Source of the DNA: Bacteroidaceae bacterium
GTDB taxonomy: Bacteria; Bacteroidota; Bacteroidia; Bacteroidales; Bacteroidaceae
Assembly (NCBI GenBank): GCA_024682395.1
Contig: JAIKZH010000062.1
Span: forward strand, 1-53,904
Length of the DNA stretch: 53,904 nucleotides
Reading direction: 5' to 3'
The translations under genes were made by a program, and so were the position numbers. The stretch's first letter is position 1, and each line of letters begins with the position of its first letter. Positions 8,361 to 16,856 of the stretch are shown piece by piece. Under the pieces are notes generated by a model. It did not search any database. It was given only the letters and a program-made list of their open reading frames with translations, and was not told the DNA's origin.

Positions 8361-9605
8361 CTAACTTTCCAACATACTTTCGTCATCATATGTTTGATAG
8401 AGAAAGTCATTATATGGATATTTCTGGACATGTAGTTCACGAACTTTTTTATATAGAAGTTGTTTGAATTCATCGAGATTTATCTTGTTTTTCGCAGAGA
8501 TAAAGAAACAATCTTCACCAAGTTTCGCCATCCAAGTTTTCATCAACTCATCAAGAGAGATATTCTCTTTTGTTCGAGGTGTCAAATCGTCTTCATCCTT
8601 TGGAGTCCAAGTATATGCATCGATCTTATTGAACACAATCATAGTAGGCTTAGTATTTGAGTCTAAGTCGCCAAGAGTTTTTTCCACAACACGAATCTGT
8701 TCCTCAAAATCAGGATGAGAGATATCCACCAAATGAATAAGCATATCTGCTTCTCTTACTTCATCAAGAGTTGACTTAAACGAATCAACCAAGTCGGTTG
8801 GCAATTTACGGATAAATCCGACTGTGTCGCTCAATAAAAACGGAAGATTTTCGATGATAACCTTACGAACAGTTGTGTCAAGAGTGGCAAACAACTTATT
8901 TTCGGCGAAAACCTCACTTTTTGACAACAGATTCATCAAAGTTGACTTTCCCACGTTTGTGTAACCCACTAAAGCCACACGAATCAATCGTCCACGATTC
9001 TTTCGTTGTGTTGACTTCTGAGTATCAATCTCTTTAAGTCGTTCTTTCAACAAAGACATTCGGTTTCGGATTATACGTTGGTCCATCTCGAGCTGAGTCT
9101 CACCTGGTCCTCTCAATCCCACCGAGCCACCACGCTGACGTTCAAGGTGAGTCCATAAACGGGTGAGTCGAGGTAACATATATTTATACTGAGCCAATTC
9201 CACCTGAGTTTTGGCTGTGGCAGTCTGAGCACGCATCGCAAAGATATCCAGAATAAGACTTGTTCTGTCGAGAATCTTTACCTGAAGTTCTTTTTCGATA
9301 TTTCTGATTTGTTTTGCACTTAATTCGTCATCAAAGATAACCATTCCGACTTCACGCTCTTCATCTTCCTCAGCAGCAATAAAAGCCTTGATTTCTTCGA
9401 GTTTTCCCGACCCTACATAAGTCACACTTGAAGGTCCGTTCACCTTTTGAGTGAATCGTTTTATAACCTTCGCCCCAGCAGTATCTGCAAGGAACTCTAA
9501 TTCATCTAAATACTCTTTTGTTTTACGTTCGGGTTGATAGGGTGTGATTAGACCAACTATTATGGCTGTTTCCACCTTCGCTTCCGAAATCACAAATTCC
9601 TTCAT
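8361..9605 (-). CDS. hflX: GTPase HflX
   Basis: HflX is a ribosome-associated GTPase that splits stalled or heat-damaged 70S ribosomes. The 414-residue protein has the HflX-specific N-domain with the glycine-rich RGPGETQLEMDQR element (GPGE 166-169), then a G domain: G1 GYTNVGKS (214-221), G3 DTVGF (260-264) and G4 NKID (326-329). The length is normal. A TAnnTTTG box lies about 40 nt upstream on the minus strand. It probably co-transcribes the DUF4954 gene downstream. Confidence 0.95.
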   Translation of the reverse strand: MKEFVISEAKVETAIIVGLITPYQPERKTKEYLDELEFLADTAGAKVIKRFTQKVNGPSSVTYVGSGKLEEIKAFIAAEEDEEREVGMVIFDDELSAKQIRNIEKELQVKILDRTSLILDIFAMRAQTATAKTQVELAQYKYMLPRLTRLWTHLERQRGGSVGLRGPGETQLEMDQRIIRNRMSLLKERLKEIDTQKSTQRKNRGRLIRVALVGYTNVGKSTLMNLLSKSEVFAENKLFATLDTTVRKVIIENLPFLLSDTVGFIRKLPTDLVDSFKSTLDEVREADMLIHLVDISHPDFEEQIRVVEKTLGDLDSNTKPTMIVFNKIDAYTWTPKDEDDLTPRTKENISLDELMKTWMAKLGEDCFFISAKNKINLDEFKQLLYKKVRELHVQKYPYNDFLYQTYDDESMLES

Positions 9606-9642
9606 CTATTGTTTTGTTTCAATAATTATAACTTTTAGGTTA

Positions 9643-9650
9643 CAAAGTTA
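9643..9650 (-). promoter_or_regulatory. -7 promoter box for hflX
   Basis: CAAAGTTA on the plus strand reads TAACTTTG on the minus strand, matching TAnnTTTG. A TTTG (9673-9676) lies 22 bp upstream, slightly wider than the usual 19-21. Predicted leader is about 33 nt. Confidence 0.55.
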
Positions 9651-9734
9651 GGAAAATATTCACGTAATTGCACAAAACTATCGTTTTTTTATAAAAACAT
9701 ACCTTAGAATAATACAAAATCAAAACAAAATGAT

Positions 9735-9742
9735 TATATTTG
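9735..9742 (+). promoter_or_regulatory. -7 promoter box for the polyphosphate cassette
   Basis: TATATTTG matches TAnnTTTG exactly, 21 nt before the ATG at 9764. The box covers a possible upstream TTG start (9740), which argues that translation begins at the ATG. Predicted transcription start is near 9748, giving a leader of about 15 nt. Confidence 0.6.
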
Positions 9743-9763
9743 CCCCAAATTGTGTGTGAAAAG

Positions 9764-10570
9764 ATGGAGGATAAAGACAAACAAATTCAATCATTACTTG
9801 AGACATTCAATCCAATTACATTGGATCAGATGTCGAATATAAAATTGATGAATCGTATTGACACTAAATATGTCACTACCAAACGTCAATTAATTGAGTT
9901 GTTGCAATTGGTTCACGACAAGTATTACGTGCAAACCATCGGAACAACTACAATATGCCCTTATCGCACAACATATTTCGACACAAATGAGCATACTATG
10001 TATATGCAGCATCATAACAAGTATGCTAAGAGAACTAAAGTCAGAGTCAGAACATACCTTACGAGTGATGACTTGACATATCTTGAGGTTAAAAATAAAA
10101 ATAACCACGGCAGAACCAAGAAAAAACGCATTAGAGTGGATTCTTTAGAAACTTCAAAACAGACAGAAGGAGCTGAAGAATTGGTTAGAAGAAAGACTGG
10201 ACTTTCGTTACAGTCAATGCACTATGTGGTACAGAATGAGTTTGACCGCATTACACTGGTAAATATGGCTAAAACCGAACGCCTTACTATTGATTTTAAC
10301 ATTAACTTCTACAATTACGAAACTGGGAACAACGCAGATAGTGATCAGTTAGTTATCATCGAGTTAAAACGCGATGGCAACGTCTTTTCGCCTATATGCA
10401 CTATCCTACGTGATTTACATATCCATCCTACAGGATTTAGCAAATGCTGTATTGGTATGGTATGGACTGATGAAAATTTACGCAACAATAATTTTAAGCA
10501 AAAAGTTCGTAATCTGGCAAAAATAAATGCAGACGAACGCTATTTAAAAGAACAACTAAGTATTAATTAA
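9764..10570 (+). CDS. VTC-domain polyphosphate polymerase
   Basis: The protein has the triphosphate-tunnel fold of the yeast Vtc4 catalytic domain, which makes polyphosphate from ATP. Visible signatures in about 268 residues include NRIDTKYV near the N-terminus, the arginine/lysine-rich RTKVRVRTY strand, LEVKNK with following basic residues, and the late acidic IIELKRDG. These supply the basic tunnel and metal-binding glutamates. No membrane segment is present, so it probably acts at the membrane through the DUF4956 protein encoded next. The frame could open at TTG 9740, but that overlaps the promoter box, so I chose ATG 9764. It is the first gene of a five-gene cassette; in other bacteria VTC and DUF4956 genes often sit with CotH-like kinases, which are absent here. 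Confidence 0.85.
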   Translation: MEDKDKQIQSLLETFNPITLDQMSNIKLMNRIDTKYVTTKRQLIELLQLVHDKYYVQTIGTTTICPYRTTYFDTNEHTMYMQHHNKYAKRTKVRVRTYLTSDDLTYLEVKNKNNHGRTKKKRIRVDSLETSKQTEGAEELVRRKTGLSLQSMHYVVQNEFDRITLVNMAKTERLTIDFNINFYNYETGNNADSDQLVIIELKRDGNVFSPICTILRDLHIHPTGFSKCCIGMVWTDENLRNNNFKQKVRNLAKINADERYLKEQLSIN

Positions 10571-10602
10571 TATCTAAATAAATTACTGAAAATCTTAAGA
10601 AA

Positions 10603-11310
10603 ATGGAATCAATGAATGATTTTTTCTCACTGTTATCAAGCGACTCGTGCAGACTATTAGATTTGCTCTTCCGCTTTTGCATTAACACAGTGTTTACCAT
10701 TACTATTGCAAGAGCCTTCTATTTTCCAAAAAGTAGAAGAAAAGACTTCTTTTTCACCTATGTACTTGTTGGATTTGGTATCTTTATGCTAATTCACCTT
10801 ATGGGGGATGCTAAACTAAAAACTGGTATTGCCATGGGATTGTTTGCGATATTCTGCATCATGCGTTATCGCACTGAGTCCGTACCTATCCGTGAAATGA
10901 CATATTTGTTCTTAGTCATCGCCTTGGCTGCCATCAACGGATTAGCTTGGCCTGCCGACATCTCAGGAAAGCATCCTGAATTTGCAACACCAGAAGCCAT
11001 TTCAATGATTGAACTCATTGTCACAAACATCTTATTTGTTCTTGTAATATGGATTTCCGAAGGCGGTAAATGGGTTACCAGTCTTAGTTCAAAATACGTA
11101 AGATACGACAAGATCGATCTTATCACACCTGATAAGCATGATGAACTTATCGAAGACCTAAAGAAGCGTACTGGTCTCAACATTAAGGATGTGGCTATCG
11201 GTAGCATTGACTTCCTAAAGGATATGACATTGCTAAAGATCTATTACACAGAGGACGACAAGAAATTAAACGATGACACACTTCAAAAAATGCCGAAATT
11301 ATATGATTAA
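10603..11310 (+). CDS. DUF4956 inner-membrane protein
   Basis: The 235-residue protein has about four to five hydrophobic segments in its first 150 residues (around 18-40, 48-66, 70-86, 98-116 and 128-150). A soluble C-terminal domain (about 160-235) contains DLKKRTGLNIKDVAIGSIDFLKD. This layout fits DUF4956, a family recurrently found beside VTC-domain polyphosphate polymerases. A role anchoring the polymerase, or exporting or sensing its product, is inference. ATG 10612 is a possible alternative start. The stop codon overlaps the start of the next gene by 8 nt. Confidence 0.85.
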   Translation: MESMNDFFSLLSSDSCRLLDLLFRFCINTVFTITIARAFYFPKSRRKDFFFTYVLVGFGIFMLIHLMGDAKLKTGIAMGLFAIFCIMRYRTESVPIREMTYLFLVIALAAINGLAWPADISGKHPEFATPEAISMIELIVTNILFVLVIWISEGGKWVTSLSSKYVRYDKIDLITPDKHDELIEDLKKRTGLNIKDVAIGSIDFLKDMTLLKIYYTEDDKKLNDDTLQKMPKLYD

Positions 11311-12187
11311 GAATTATTTATATAAATACATATTTTCTTTTGTGGTTTTGGGGGTAATACAAGGTATCACCTCTAGCCCTTTGTTTGCACAAGATGATTT
11401 CGGTTATGATTTAAGTGTAGCTGGAGAGACTAAACTCGCTAAAGGCTTAAAAATCGAAGTAGAAGCAAGCATGCGTACTCAAGACGATGCAAAGAAAATT
11501 GACAGATATGTTGTAGGTGCTGAGTTGTCATATCGTTTGTTCCAAACAGACGACAAGAAATTCGACATAAAAGCAAATGCTGGTTTCGAATATCTTTGGC
11601 AGAACAAACTGGGAAAGAAAACCGAAGACTATATCTTCTATGAAGACGAAGAAGAAGGCAGATTTTGGGGGACTACAACAACAAATAAATATTGGAGAAA
11701 TCGTTTCCGTATAAACCCAGGATTCTCGTTCTCATATACTCCAAACAAACGTTGGTCGTTCGGTTTGAAAGAAACAGTTCAATACAACCATTACAACAAA
11801 GCCTCAAGAGAGAGTCAGTTGTATCGTCCATTTTTGATCAACGATGATGACGATTGGATTACTAAGGACCCTGCATACGAGGAAATGTATAAAGAACCAA
11901 TTAACTATACCATAACTAAGAACATAAAGTCAAAAGACCGTGTTGTTCTCCGTTCAAAGTTATCTGCTGCATATGATATCAAGAATTTCCCAATCGATAT
12001 CTTTGCATCAGTTGAATACGGATGTGGATTGAATTATACTAAAAACAAGTGGAAATACACAGCTGGTTATGATTATAAAATCGACAAATCAAACAAGATA
12101 TCTATGTATTACCGCTACAATAGAGAAAATGATGAATTTGATACTAATGGCCATATCATTGGTTTAGGATACAAATTCAAGTTCTAA
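11303..12187 (+). CDS. Outer-membrane beta-barrel protein (DUF2490-like)
   Basis: From ATG 11303 the protein has a signal peptide (about residues 1-30, ending near LFAQ) and then alternating amphipathic strands rich in aromatic residues. It ends in YKFKF with a terminal Phe, the usual outer-membrane barrel insertion signal. DUF2490 is the closest family I can suggest, on pattern alone. A further upstream in-frame ATG (11273) lies well inside the DUF4956 gene and would place ten residues before the signal peptide, so the later start is preferred. Its place right after VTC and DUF4956 suggests the cassette reaches the cell surface. Confidence 0.78.
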   Translation: MIKNYLYKYIFSFVVLGVIQGITSSPLFAQDDFGYDLSVAGETKLAKGLKIEVEASMRTQDDAKKIDRYVVGAELSYRLFQTDDKKFDIKANAGFEYLWQNKLGKKTEDYIFYEDEEEGRFWGTTTTNKYWRNRFRINPGFSFSYTPNKRWSFGLKETVQYNHYNKASRESQLYRPFLINDDDDWITKDPAYEEMYKEPINYTITKNIKSKDRVVLRSKLSAAYDIKNFPIDIFASVEYGCGLNYTKNKWKYTAGYDYKIDKSNKISMYYRYNRENDEFDTNGHIIGLGYKFKF

Positions 12188-12221
12188 TAAAATAAACTGA
12201 TACATAACTAAAAAGAGAAAC

Positions 12222-12596
12222 ATGAAAAGATTATTTTTGATATTAGGATTACTTACGATGATAAGTACTGCTTATGCAGACGATTTCAGACTTTTCATCG
12301 AAGGAACTGATTTTAATATTTTAAGTGGATATGAATTAAATCAGATAAAAAAGATTACATTTGAAGAAGGTCAGGTTGTTATCACCAAACAAGATGGAAA
12401 CAGAAACGCAACTGCTTTTTCAGATATTAATCGCATTCATTTCAGTACAGATCCACTGCCACTTGCAGTTGAAGAAGTAAAAACTGAAGGTGATGATAAG
12501 AAAGTTGTTATTTATGATTTCCAAGGCCGCAAAGTTGAAAACCCTTCAACTGGCTTATACATAATAAACAACAAAAAAGTATTTATTATAAAATAA
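12222..12596 (+). CDS. Small exported protein with a sorting-like C-terminal tail
   Basis: The 124-residue protein has a clear signal peptide (cleavage near AYA-DD) and short beta-prone repeats such as ITFEEGQVVI and INRIHFSTD. It ends in an element reading YDFQGRKV, then TGLYIINNKKVFIIK. That end resembles the short terminal domains common on exported Prevotella proteins and related to type IX secretion sorting domains. A similar tail ends the GH30 enzyme at 23386. Function is unknown. It lies between the barrel protein and the beta-helix protein in what is probably one transcript. Confidence 0.72.
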   Translation: MKRLFLILGLLTMISTAYADDFRLFIEGTDFNILSGYELNQIKKITFEEGQVVITKQDGNRNATAFSDINRIHFSTDPLPLAVEEVKTEGDDKKVVIYDFQGRKVENPSTGLYIINNKKVFIIK

Positions 12597-12616
12597 CCTA
12601 AAAGTATCAGACAGTA

Positions 12617-13930
12617 ATGAATACATATTTCAAAAAAATAACAAATATAATACTCATGCTCATTGGCTTTGTTTGTTATGCCAATGCTCAGCAAAAACTA
12701 TATGTATGTAACGGTTACAGCTATGATACATACGAGGTAAATAATAATGCCGATATCAAGATGGATGGCACCGACAGTGTTGTTATCGCAGGCATAAAAT
12801 ATGGTCTTGACAAAGTTGACAGTATCACTTTCAGCGAACCTCAATTCCGTAAAGTGGTTATTAAATATGCCAATAACACTGCTACTGTCACAATCCCTTC
12901 ATCAATGAGCGGTGTAACATGTACAAGCGGCAATAGTTCTCATGTGGTAATAAATAACACAAACACCACAGAAGAGTACATGTATTCTATCGAAGGTGAA
13001 TCAAGTGATGGTTCGCTTCAAATCAATGGTAGTTTCAAATTTGCTCTTGAGTTAAATGGAGTAAGTCTTACAAGTAAGAGCGGACCTGCTATAGATCTTC
13101 AATGCGGAAAACGTATTGATATCATCTTGAAAGAAGGAACTGTAAATAACATTATCGACTCTAAGAACGGAGACCACAAGGCTGCATTCTTTGCTAAAGG
13201 TCACTTGGAATTCAAAGGTGCAGGAACTCTCAATGTTACAGGCTACACAAAACATGCTCTTGCTGCTAAGGAATACATCATCCTTAAAGCATCTGTAGGA
13301 AACATCAACATCCTCGGTGCTGAAAACGGCGACGGAATCCACTGCGGAAAAGGTGTTGCCAACAGCGACAAGAACTACTTCCAGATGAATGGTGGAAATC
13401 TCACAATAAAGAACTGTGGTAGCGACTGTATCGATAGCGATGACTATGGATGTGCATTGATTAAAGGCGGAAAAATCACAATTGACGTAATTGGTCGCGA
13501 CGTTTCTGCAATTCTCTGCGATAGTATCTTCACTATGACTGGCGGTGATATCGACATCACAATCGGAAGTATCTTAAGTTCTGGAATACATGCCAACTAT
13601 GAAGGTTACTTCAATGGCGGAACATTAAAGACACTTATCAAATCTGGTGCTAACGGCAGTCGAGGAATACGTATTAAGAAAGTTAAGAAAACCGATGCAA
13701 CAGTTAAGGATGGTGGTAACCTATATTTTAATGGTACTGATGTAAACATGTCGATTTTTGCAAATACCGAGGTTACACAGAACCAACCATGTATTGGAAT
13801 AAAAGCAGATAAGAAGTTGACTATAACTTCAGGAAATCTGAATATTGATATAGACGCTAATAGTAATGCAACAGGATTCAGTTATGAGTCTTTAGATCAT
13901 CAAGGCGGACAATACTCAACAAATAAATAA
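12617..13930 (+). CDS. Exported beta-helix carbohydrate-binding-domain protein (Cthe_2159-like)
   Basis: The 437-residue protein has a signal peptide ending near ANAQ (about residue 24). It then has repeated short strands typical of a right-handed beta helix with Asp/Gly-rich turns, for example ENGDGIHCGKG, GSDCIDSDDYG and LTIKNCG. This pattern fits the carbohydrate-binding family containing Cthe_2159, which binds acidic polysaccharide. An early ITFSEPQFRKVVI stretch resembles a segment of the small protein encoded just upstream, suggesting shared ancestry of the two N-terminal regions. The stop codon forms TAATG with the pyrH start, so the essential pyrH gene is coupled to this accessory cassette. 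Ligand and surface attachment are unknown. Confidence 0.75.
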   Translation: MNTYFKKITNIILMLIGFVCYANAQQKLYVCNGYSYDTYEVNNNADIKMDGTDSVVIAGIKYGLDKVDSITFSEPQFRKVVIKYANNTATVTIPSSMSGVTCTSGNSSHVVINNTNTTEEYMYSIEGESSDGSLQINGSFKFALELNGVSLTSKSGPAIDLQCGKRIDIILKEGTVNNIIDSKNGDHKAAFFAKGHLEFKGAGTLNVTGYTKHALAAKEYIILKASVGNINILGAENGDGIHCGKGVANSDKNYFQMNGGNLTIKNCGSDCIDSDDYGCALIKGGKITIDVIGRDVSAILCDSIFTMTGGDIDITIGSILSSGIHANYEGYFNGGTLKTLIKSGANGSRGIRIKKVKKTDATVKDGGNLYFNGTDVNMSIFANTEVTQNQPCIGIKADKKLTITSGNLNIDIDANSNATGFSYESLDHQGGQYSTNK

Positions 13931-14637
13931 TGAAATTTAAAAGAATATTACTTAAACTATCAGGCGAAAGTCTTATGGGAGAGCAGGGTTACGGCATTGA
14001 CGTAACCCGCTTGAATGATTATGCACAACAGATAAAGGAAGTGCATGATATGGGAGTAGAAATAGGTATCGTCATTGGAGGTGGAAACATTTTCCGTGGT
14101 TTGAGCGGTGCAGGTAAGGGATTTGATCGTGTGAAAGGCGATCAAATGGGAATGTGTGCCACAGTTATCAACTCATTGGCATTAAGTAGTGCCCTTGGCG
14201 CAATCGGTTGCAAGAGTCGTGTTCTTACAGCAATCAGAATGGAACCAATAGGTGAATTCTACACAAAGTGGAAAGCCATTGAGGCAATGAAGAATGGCGA
14301 GGTAGCTATTTTCTCTGCTGGAACAGGTAACCCTTATTTTACTACTGACACAGGTTCTAGTCTTCGCGGTATCGAAATTGAAGCCGATGTGATGCTTAAA
14401 GGCACACGTGTTGACGGTGTTTATACTGCCGATCCAGAAAAAGACCCAACAGCAACAAAATTCGATGAAATCACATTCGATGAGATATACAACAAGAATC
14501 TCCGTGTGATGGATCTTACAGCCACAACAATGTGTAAAGAAAATAACCTTCCGATTTATGTGTTCAACATGGATGTTTTTGGGAATCTTAAAAAAGTAAT
14601 AGAAGGCGAACAAATCGGAACACTTGTTCATAACTAA
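13930..14637 (+). CDS. pyrH: UMP kinase
   Basis: UMP kinase phosphorylates UMP to UDP in pyrimidine biosynthesis. The 235-residue protein has the amino-acid-kinase fold signatures: LKLSGESLMG at the N-terminus, GGGNIFRG (about residues 55-62), the DGVYTADPEKDP segment (about 159-170), and a late MDLTATTMCKENNLPIYVFN. The length is normal. Its ATG shares the A of the preceding stop codon (TAATG). I saw no separate promoter box close by, so it may depend on upstream transcription or on a promoter inside the preceding gene. metG follows after 50 nt. Confidence 0.96.
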   Translation: MKFKRILLKLSGESLMGEQGYGIDVTRLNDYAQQIKEVHDMGVEIGIVIGGGNIFRGLSGAGKGFDRVKGDQMGMCATVINSLALSSALGAIGCKSRVLTAIRMEPIGEFYTKWKAIEAMKNGEVAIFSAGTGNPYFTTDTGSSLRGIEIEADVMLKGTRVDGVYTADPEKDPTATKFDEITFDEIYNKNLRVMDLTATTMCKENNLPIYVFNMDVFGNLKKVIEGEQIGTLVHN

Positions 14638-14687
14638 AAAATGACACAACACATTAATATAATATAGCAAACAATATCACATTTATT

Positions 14688-16745
14688 ATGAAACAATACA
14701 AAAGGACATTAGTAACCTCTGCACTTCCTTATGCAAACGGACCAGTACATATTGGTCACCTCGCTGGAGTGTACGTACCTGCTGATATTTATTCACGTTA
14801 TTTACGTTTGAAAGGCAAAGACGTTCTTTTCGTAGGAGGAAGTGACGAGCATGGTGTACCTGTAACCATCAGAGCACGTCAAGAAGGATGCACTCCACAG
14901 GATGTCGTTGACCGTTATCACAATATTATAAAAAAGTCATTTGAGGAATTCGGCATATCATTCGATGTATATAGTCGTACAACATCTAAAACTCATCACC
15001 AATTCGCATCAGATTTCTTCAAGAAACTATACGACGAAGGTAAATTCGTAGAGATAGAAAGCGAACAGTATTATGATGAGCAGGCAGGTGAATTCCTTAC
15101 TGACCGTAATATCAGAGGTGAATGTCCTCGTTGTCACGCACAAGAAGCATATGGCGACCAATGTGAGAAATGTGGAAGCACATTATCACCAGACGAACTG
15201 ATTAATCCATACAACGCTATAACTGGTAATGCTTTGGTGAAGAAATCTACAAAGCACTGGTATCTTCCATTAGACAAATACCAACCATGGTTGGAAGAAT
15301 GGATCCTTAATGAGCACAAAGAATGGCGTCCAAACGTATATGGTCAATGTAAGAGTTGGCTTGATGGAGGATTAAGACCACGTGCCGTTACTCGTGACCT
15401 TAACTGGGGAATCCCTGTACCAGTAGAAGGTGCTGAAGGAAAAGTTCTGTATGTGTGGTTTGATGCCCCTATTGGTTATATCTCAAACACAAAAGAACTA
15501 TGCGAAAACCAGCCAGAGAAATATGGAGATTGGAAACAGTGGTGGCAAGACGATGACACACGATTAATCCATTTCATCGGAAAAGATAACATTGTTTTCC
15601 ATTGTATCGTATTCCCTTCAATGTTGAAAGCACATGGAGATTTCGTATTGCCAGATAATGTTCCATCAAACGAATTCCTTAACTTGGAGGGCAACAAGAT
15701 CTCTACAAGTAAGAATTATGCTGTATGGTTAAACGAATATCTCGAGGAAATGCCAGGAAAGCAGGATGTGTTACGCTATGTTCTTACTGCAAATGCTCCT
15801 GAGACAAGAGATAATGATTTCACATGGAAAGACTATCAAGCTCGCAACAATAATGAACTTGTTGCTATTTATGGTAACTTTGTGAATCGTGCATTACAAC
15901 TTACTAAGAAGTATTATCAAAGTATTGTTCCTGCACTAGGAGAACTGACAGCACACGATAAAGAAACTATCGATGAATTCAAGGATGTAAAACAAAAAGT
16001 TGAATCTTTACTCGACCAGTTCAAATTCCGTGATGCTCAGAAAGAAGCAATGAATCTTGCACGAATCGGTAACAAATATATTGCTGATGAAGAGCCTTGG
16101 AAACTGATTAAGACAGATCCTGAACGCGTAAAGACTATCATATACATATCACTACAGCTTACAGCAAATCTTGCTATTGCATTAGAGCCATTCCTTCCGT
16201 TCTCATCGAAAAAACTCCGTGATATGTTAAACATGGACAGTTTCTTATGGGAACAACTTGGAAGCATGGAAATACTCGCAGTAGGCAAACAATTAGGTGA
16301 GCCTCAACTTCTGTTCGAAAAGATCGAAGATGATGTTATTCAGTTCCAAATGGATAAATTGGCTGCAACAGTTGCTGCAAATGCGGCTAAAGCGGCTAAG
16401 GCAGAACCAATCAAACCTGTAATTAGTTTCGATGACTTCGAGAAATTAGATATTCGTGTAGGAACTGTACTTGAATGCGAAAGAGTACCTAAGATGAAGA
16501 AACTATTACGTTTCCTTATCGATGACGGATTACAGAAACGAACCATTGTCAGTGGTATCGCTCAATGGTACGAACCAGAACAACTTAAAGGAAAACAAGT
16601 ACTTTTTGTTGCAAACCTTGCACCAAGAGAATTCAAAAACGGACTTGTGAGCGAAGGTATGATTCTATCAGCACAAGATTGGGATGGTAGCATTCATGTA
16701 ACTGGTCTTGAAGACACCGTTAAGGCTGGAAGTCAGGTTTGTTAA
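14688..16745 (+). CDS. metG: Methionyl-tRNA synthetase
   Basis: The 685-residue class I synthetase has HIGH at 21-24, a four-cysteine zinc knuckle (C146, C149, C159, C162) and the KMSKS-type loop as KISTS (337-341), a normal variant for this branch. A helical anticodon-binding domain follows, then a C-terminal OB-fold tRNA-binding domain (about 580-685, starting [14 protein letters not shown]). It charges initiator and elongator tRNA-Met. It sits between pyrH and korA; the 111-nt gap to korA holds no obvious hairpin. Confidence 0.97.
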   Translation: MKQYKRTLVTSALPYANGPVHIGHLAGVYVPADIYSRYLRLKGKDVLFVGGSDEHGVPVTIRARQEGCTPQDVVDRYHNIIKKSFEEFGISFDVYSRTTSKTHHQFASDFFKKLYDEGKFVEIESEQYYDEQAGEFLTDRNIRGECPRCHAQEAYGDQCEKCGSTLSPDELINPYNAITGNALVKKSTKHWYLPLDKYQPWLEEWILNEHKEWRPNVYGQCKSWLDGGLRPRAVTRDLNWGIPVPVEGAEGKVLYVWFDAPIGYISNTKELCENQPEKYGDWKQWWQDDDTRLIHFIGKDNIVFHCIVFPSMLKAHGDFVLPDNVPSNEFLNLEGNKISTSKNYAVWLNEYLEEMPGKQDVLRYVLTANAPETRDNDFTWKDYQARNNNELVAIYGNFVNRALQLTKKYYQSIVPALGELTAHDKETIDEFKDVKQKVESLLDQFKFRDAQKEAMNLARIGNKYIADEEPWKLIKTDPERVKTIIYISLQLTANLAIALEPFLPFSSKKLRDMLNMDSFLWEQLGSMEILAVGKQLGEPQLLFEKIEDDVIQFQMDKLAATVAANAAKAAKAEPIKPVISFDDFEKLDIRVGTVLECERVPKMKKLLRFLIDDGLQKRTIVSGIAQWYEPEQLKGKQVLFVANLAPREFKNGLVSEGMILSAQDWDGSIHVTGLEDTVKAGSQVC

Positions 16746-16856
16746 TAGTAAATATAATTAAACATACAAATACACAATAAAATCTACGACTGAGTAGAGA
16801 AAAAACAAAAATCAAGGATCATGACAAAATGGTTGTGATTGTAAAAAGTTATTATT

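Noticed and set aside
15690..15715. Apparent loss of KMSKS in methionyl-tRNA synthetase (reads KISTS)
   Set aside because: The KMSKS loop varies in this way in many type 1 enzymes; the rest of the protein is intact.
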